From Actinomycetota bacterium (GTDB lineage: Bacteria; Actinomycetota; Rubrobacteria; Rubrobacterales; Rubrobacteraceae): 6,237 bases of DNA. The stretch covers positions 1 to 6,237 of the forward strand of contig JAIVIG010000192.1 in NCBI GenBank assembly GCA_020200675.1, written 5' to 3'. This document shows, one piece after another, positions 5,899 through 6,237 of this stretch; within the stretch, counting starts at the first letter, position 1; each line of letters starts with the position of its first letter. A program made the translations under genes and the position numbers. The notes under the pieces were generated by a model that worked only from the letters and a program-made list of their open reading frames with translations, was not told the DNA's origin and ran no database searches.

Positions 5899-6237
5899 TT
5901 GGAGGTGTCATACGGAATCCGGATGTACACTTCCGAGTATGAGCGAGAAACGAAATTCGGAGAAATCGGAATCCTCCCGGTGTCAACGTCTCGAAAGTTG
6001 TGGGTTCGGTTTTTCTACCGTTTCAAGGGCGTCCATCGTGAGGTAGCGCTTTAGCGCCCACTCCTCACTGCTCCTCAAGGTTATCTCCGTCGCCAGGCTC
6101 GTCGCGCTCGTCTCGTTCGGGAAAACCCCAATCACCTTCGTCCTCCGCTTCACCTCCTTGAAGAGCCTCTCCAACATGTTCGTCGTGCGTATCCTCGCGT
6201 GGTGGGAGCCGGGGTAACGTAGGTAGACTAGAGCGGC
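5899..6237 (-). mobile_element. IS256-family insertion element, 3' end (right part outside window)
   Basis: The element is recognised from its transposase C-terminus. Its transposase-distal end should lie shortly left of the stop codon at 5983. The sequence from about 5899 (GGAGGTGTCATACGGAATCC and onward) has the look of an IS256-type terminal repeat, and the direct repeat CGGAATCC lies within it. The exact boundary and any 8-9 bp target duplication cannot be confirmed because the other end is not in the window. Confidence 0.6.
5983..6237 (-). CDS. IS256/Mutator-family transposase, C-terminal part
   Basis: The minus-strand frame is open to the right edge and gives 84 residues, starting AALVYLRYPGSHHARIRTTN, continuing NMLERLFKEVKRRTKVIGVF, then PNETSATSLATE, SEEWALKRYLTMDAL and ending QLSRR. 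The RTTN.LERLFKE.KRRT..IGVFPNE signature is diagnostic of the C-terminus of IS256-type (Mutator) DDE transposases, just after the last catalytic glutamate region. The ATG at 6177 is internal, since the homology runs on past it to the edge. The Asp residues and most of the catalytic domain lie outside the window, so intactness cannot be judged. The reading frame here has no lesion and ends at TGA (5985-5983) at the normal family end. It moves DNA by cut-and-paste or copy-out transposition and is unrelated to the dehydrogenase operon. Confidence 0.93.
   Translation of the reverse strand, partial: AALVYLRYPGSHHARIRTTNMLERLFKEVKRRTKVIGVFPNETSATSLATEITLRSSEEWALKRYLTMDALETVEKPNPQLSRR

Larger units (their letters stand above)
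5650..5982. other. Gene-poor stretch between HPr and the transposase
   Basis: I see no recognisable gene in these 333 nt. Contents: the weak hairpin at 5654-5675; a 46-codon open frame (ATG 5693 to TAG 5833) of low-complexity Ser/Arg-rich sequence without a ribosome site; a small GTGCA/TGCAC hairpin (5783-5797); a TATACT hexamer (5863-5868); a strong GGAGGTG (5901-5907); and the probable end of the IS256-type element. The 8-mer CGGAATCC occurs twice (5913-5920 and 5967-5974) on the element side. Confidence 0.6.

Noticed and set aside
5780..5986. Minus-strand 68-codon frame left of the transposase
   Set aside because: Arg-rich composition with no family resemblance; it crosses the probable IS boundary and has no ribosome site.
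5923..6054. 43-codon plus-strand frame after GGAGGTG
   Set aside because: Spacing to the ATG is about 15 nt, the frame runs antisense through the transposase 3' end, and the product is unrecognisable.

Overview
The window is a GC-rich bacterial fragment. Frequent ATA (Ile) and AGG (Arg) codons in a GC-rich background, together with the protein flavour, suggest a Rubrobacter-like actinobacterium. That placement is an inference, not a proof. The left nine tenths is one gene train on the plus strand: a homoserine-dehydrogenase-like SAF-domain oxidoreductase (entering from the left edge), a SorC/DeoR-type sugar-responsive regulator, E1-alpha, E1-beta and E2 of a thiamine-diphosphate/lipoate 2-oxoacid dehydrogenase complex (acetoin/pyruvate type), a small four-cysteine zinc-ribbon protein, and a stand-alone HPr phosphocarrier. 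Gaps between most genes are tiny or negative, so the first six are probably one operon. HPr follows after a 78-nt gap.

The right end differs. After HPr there is about 330 nt with no convincing gene, holding a weak hairpin and a -10-like hexamer. The 3' part of an IS256/Mutator-family transposase then enters from the right edge on the minus strand, with its element end probably near 5899.

The dehydrogenase operon looks eroded, or at least structurally odd, in two places. (1) The regulator loses its usual C-terminal stretch, and E1-alpha loses its usual first residues, at the same point. The two reading frames overlap by 10 nt, as if one deletion removed the regulator tail, the spacer and the E1-alpha start. 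(2) E2 keeps its lipoyl domain, its subunit-binding domain and the DHxxxDG catalytic motif. Its catalytic domain jumps directly from the 'RVD' strand to 'AIINAPEAAIL', omitting about 65-70 family residues that include the catalytic-serine region, without breaking the frame. A separate oddity is a perfect 14-bp inverted repeat (44-nt spacer) inside the zinc-ribbon gene.

Working model: a sugar- or polyol-responsive regulator governs a 2-oxoacid dehydrogenase producing acyl-CoA and NADH, with HPr as a nearby PTS-type signal carrier. No E3 (lipoamide dehydrogenase) and no PTS Enzyme I are present here, so both would have to be supplied from elsewhere. Whether the complex is still active is doubtful because of the E2 lesion.
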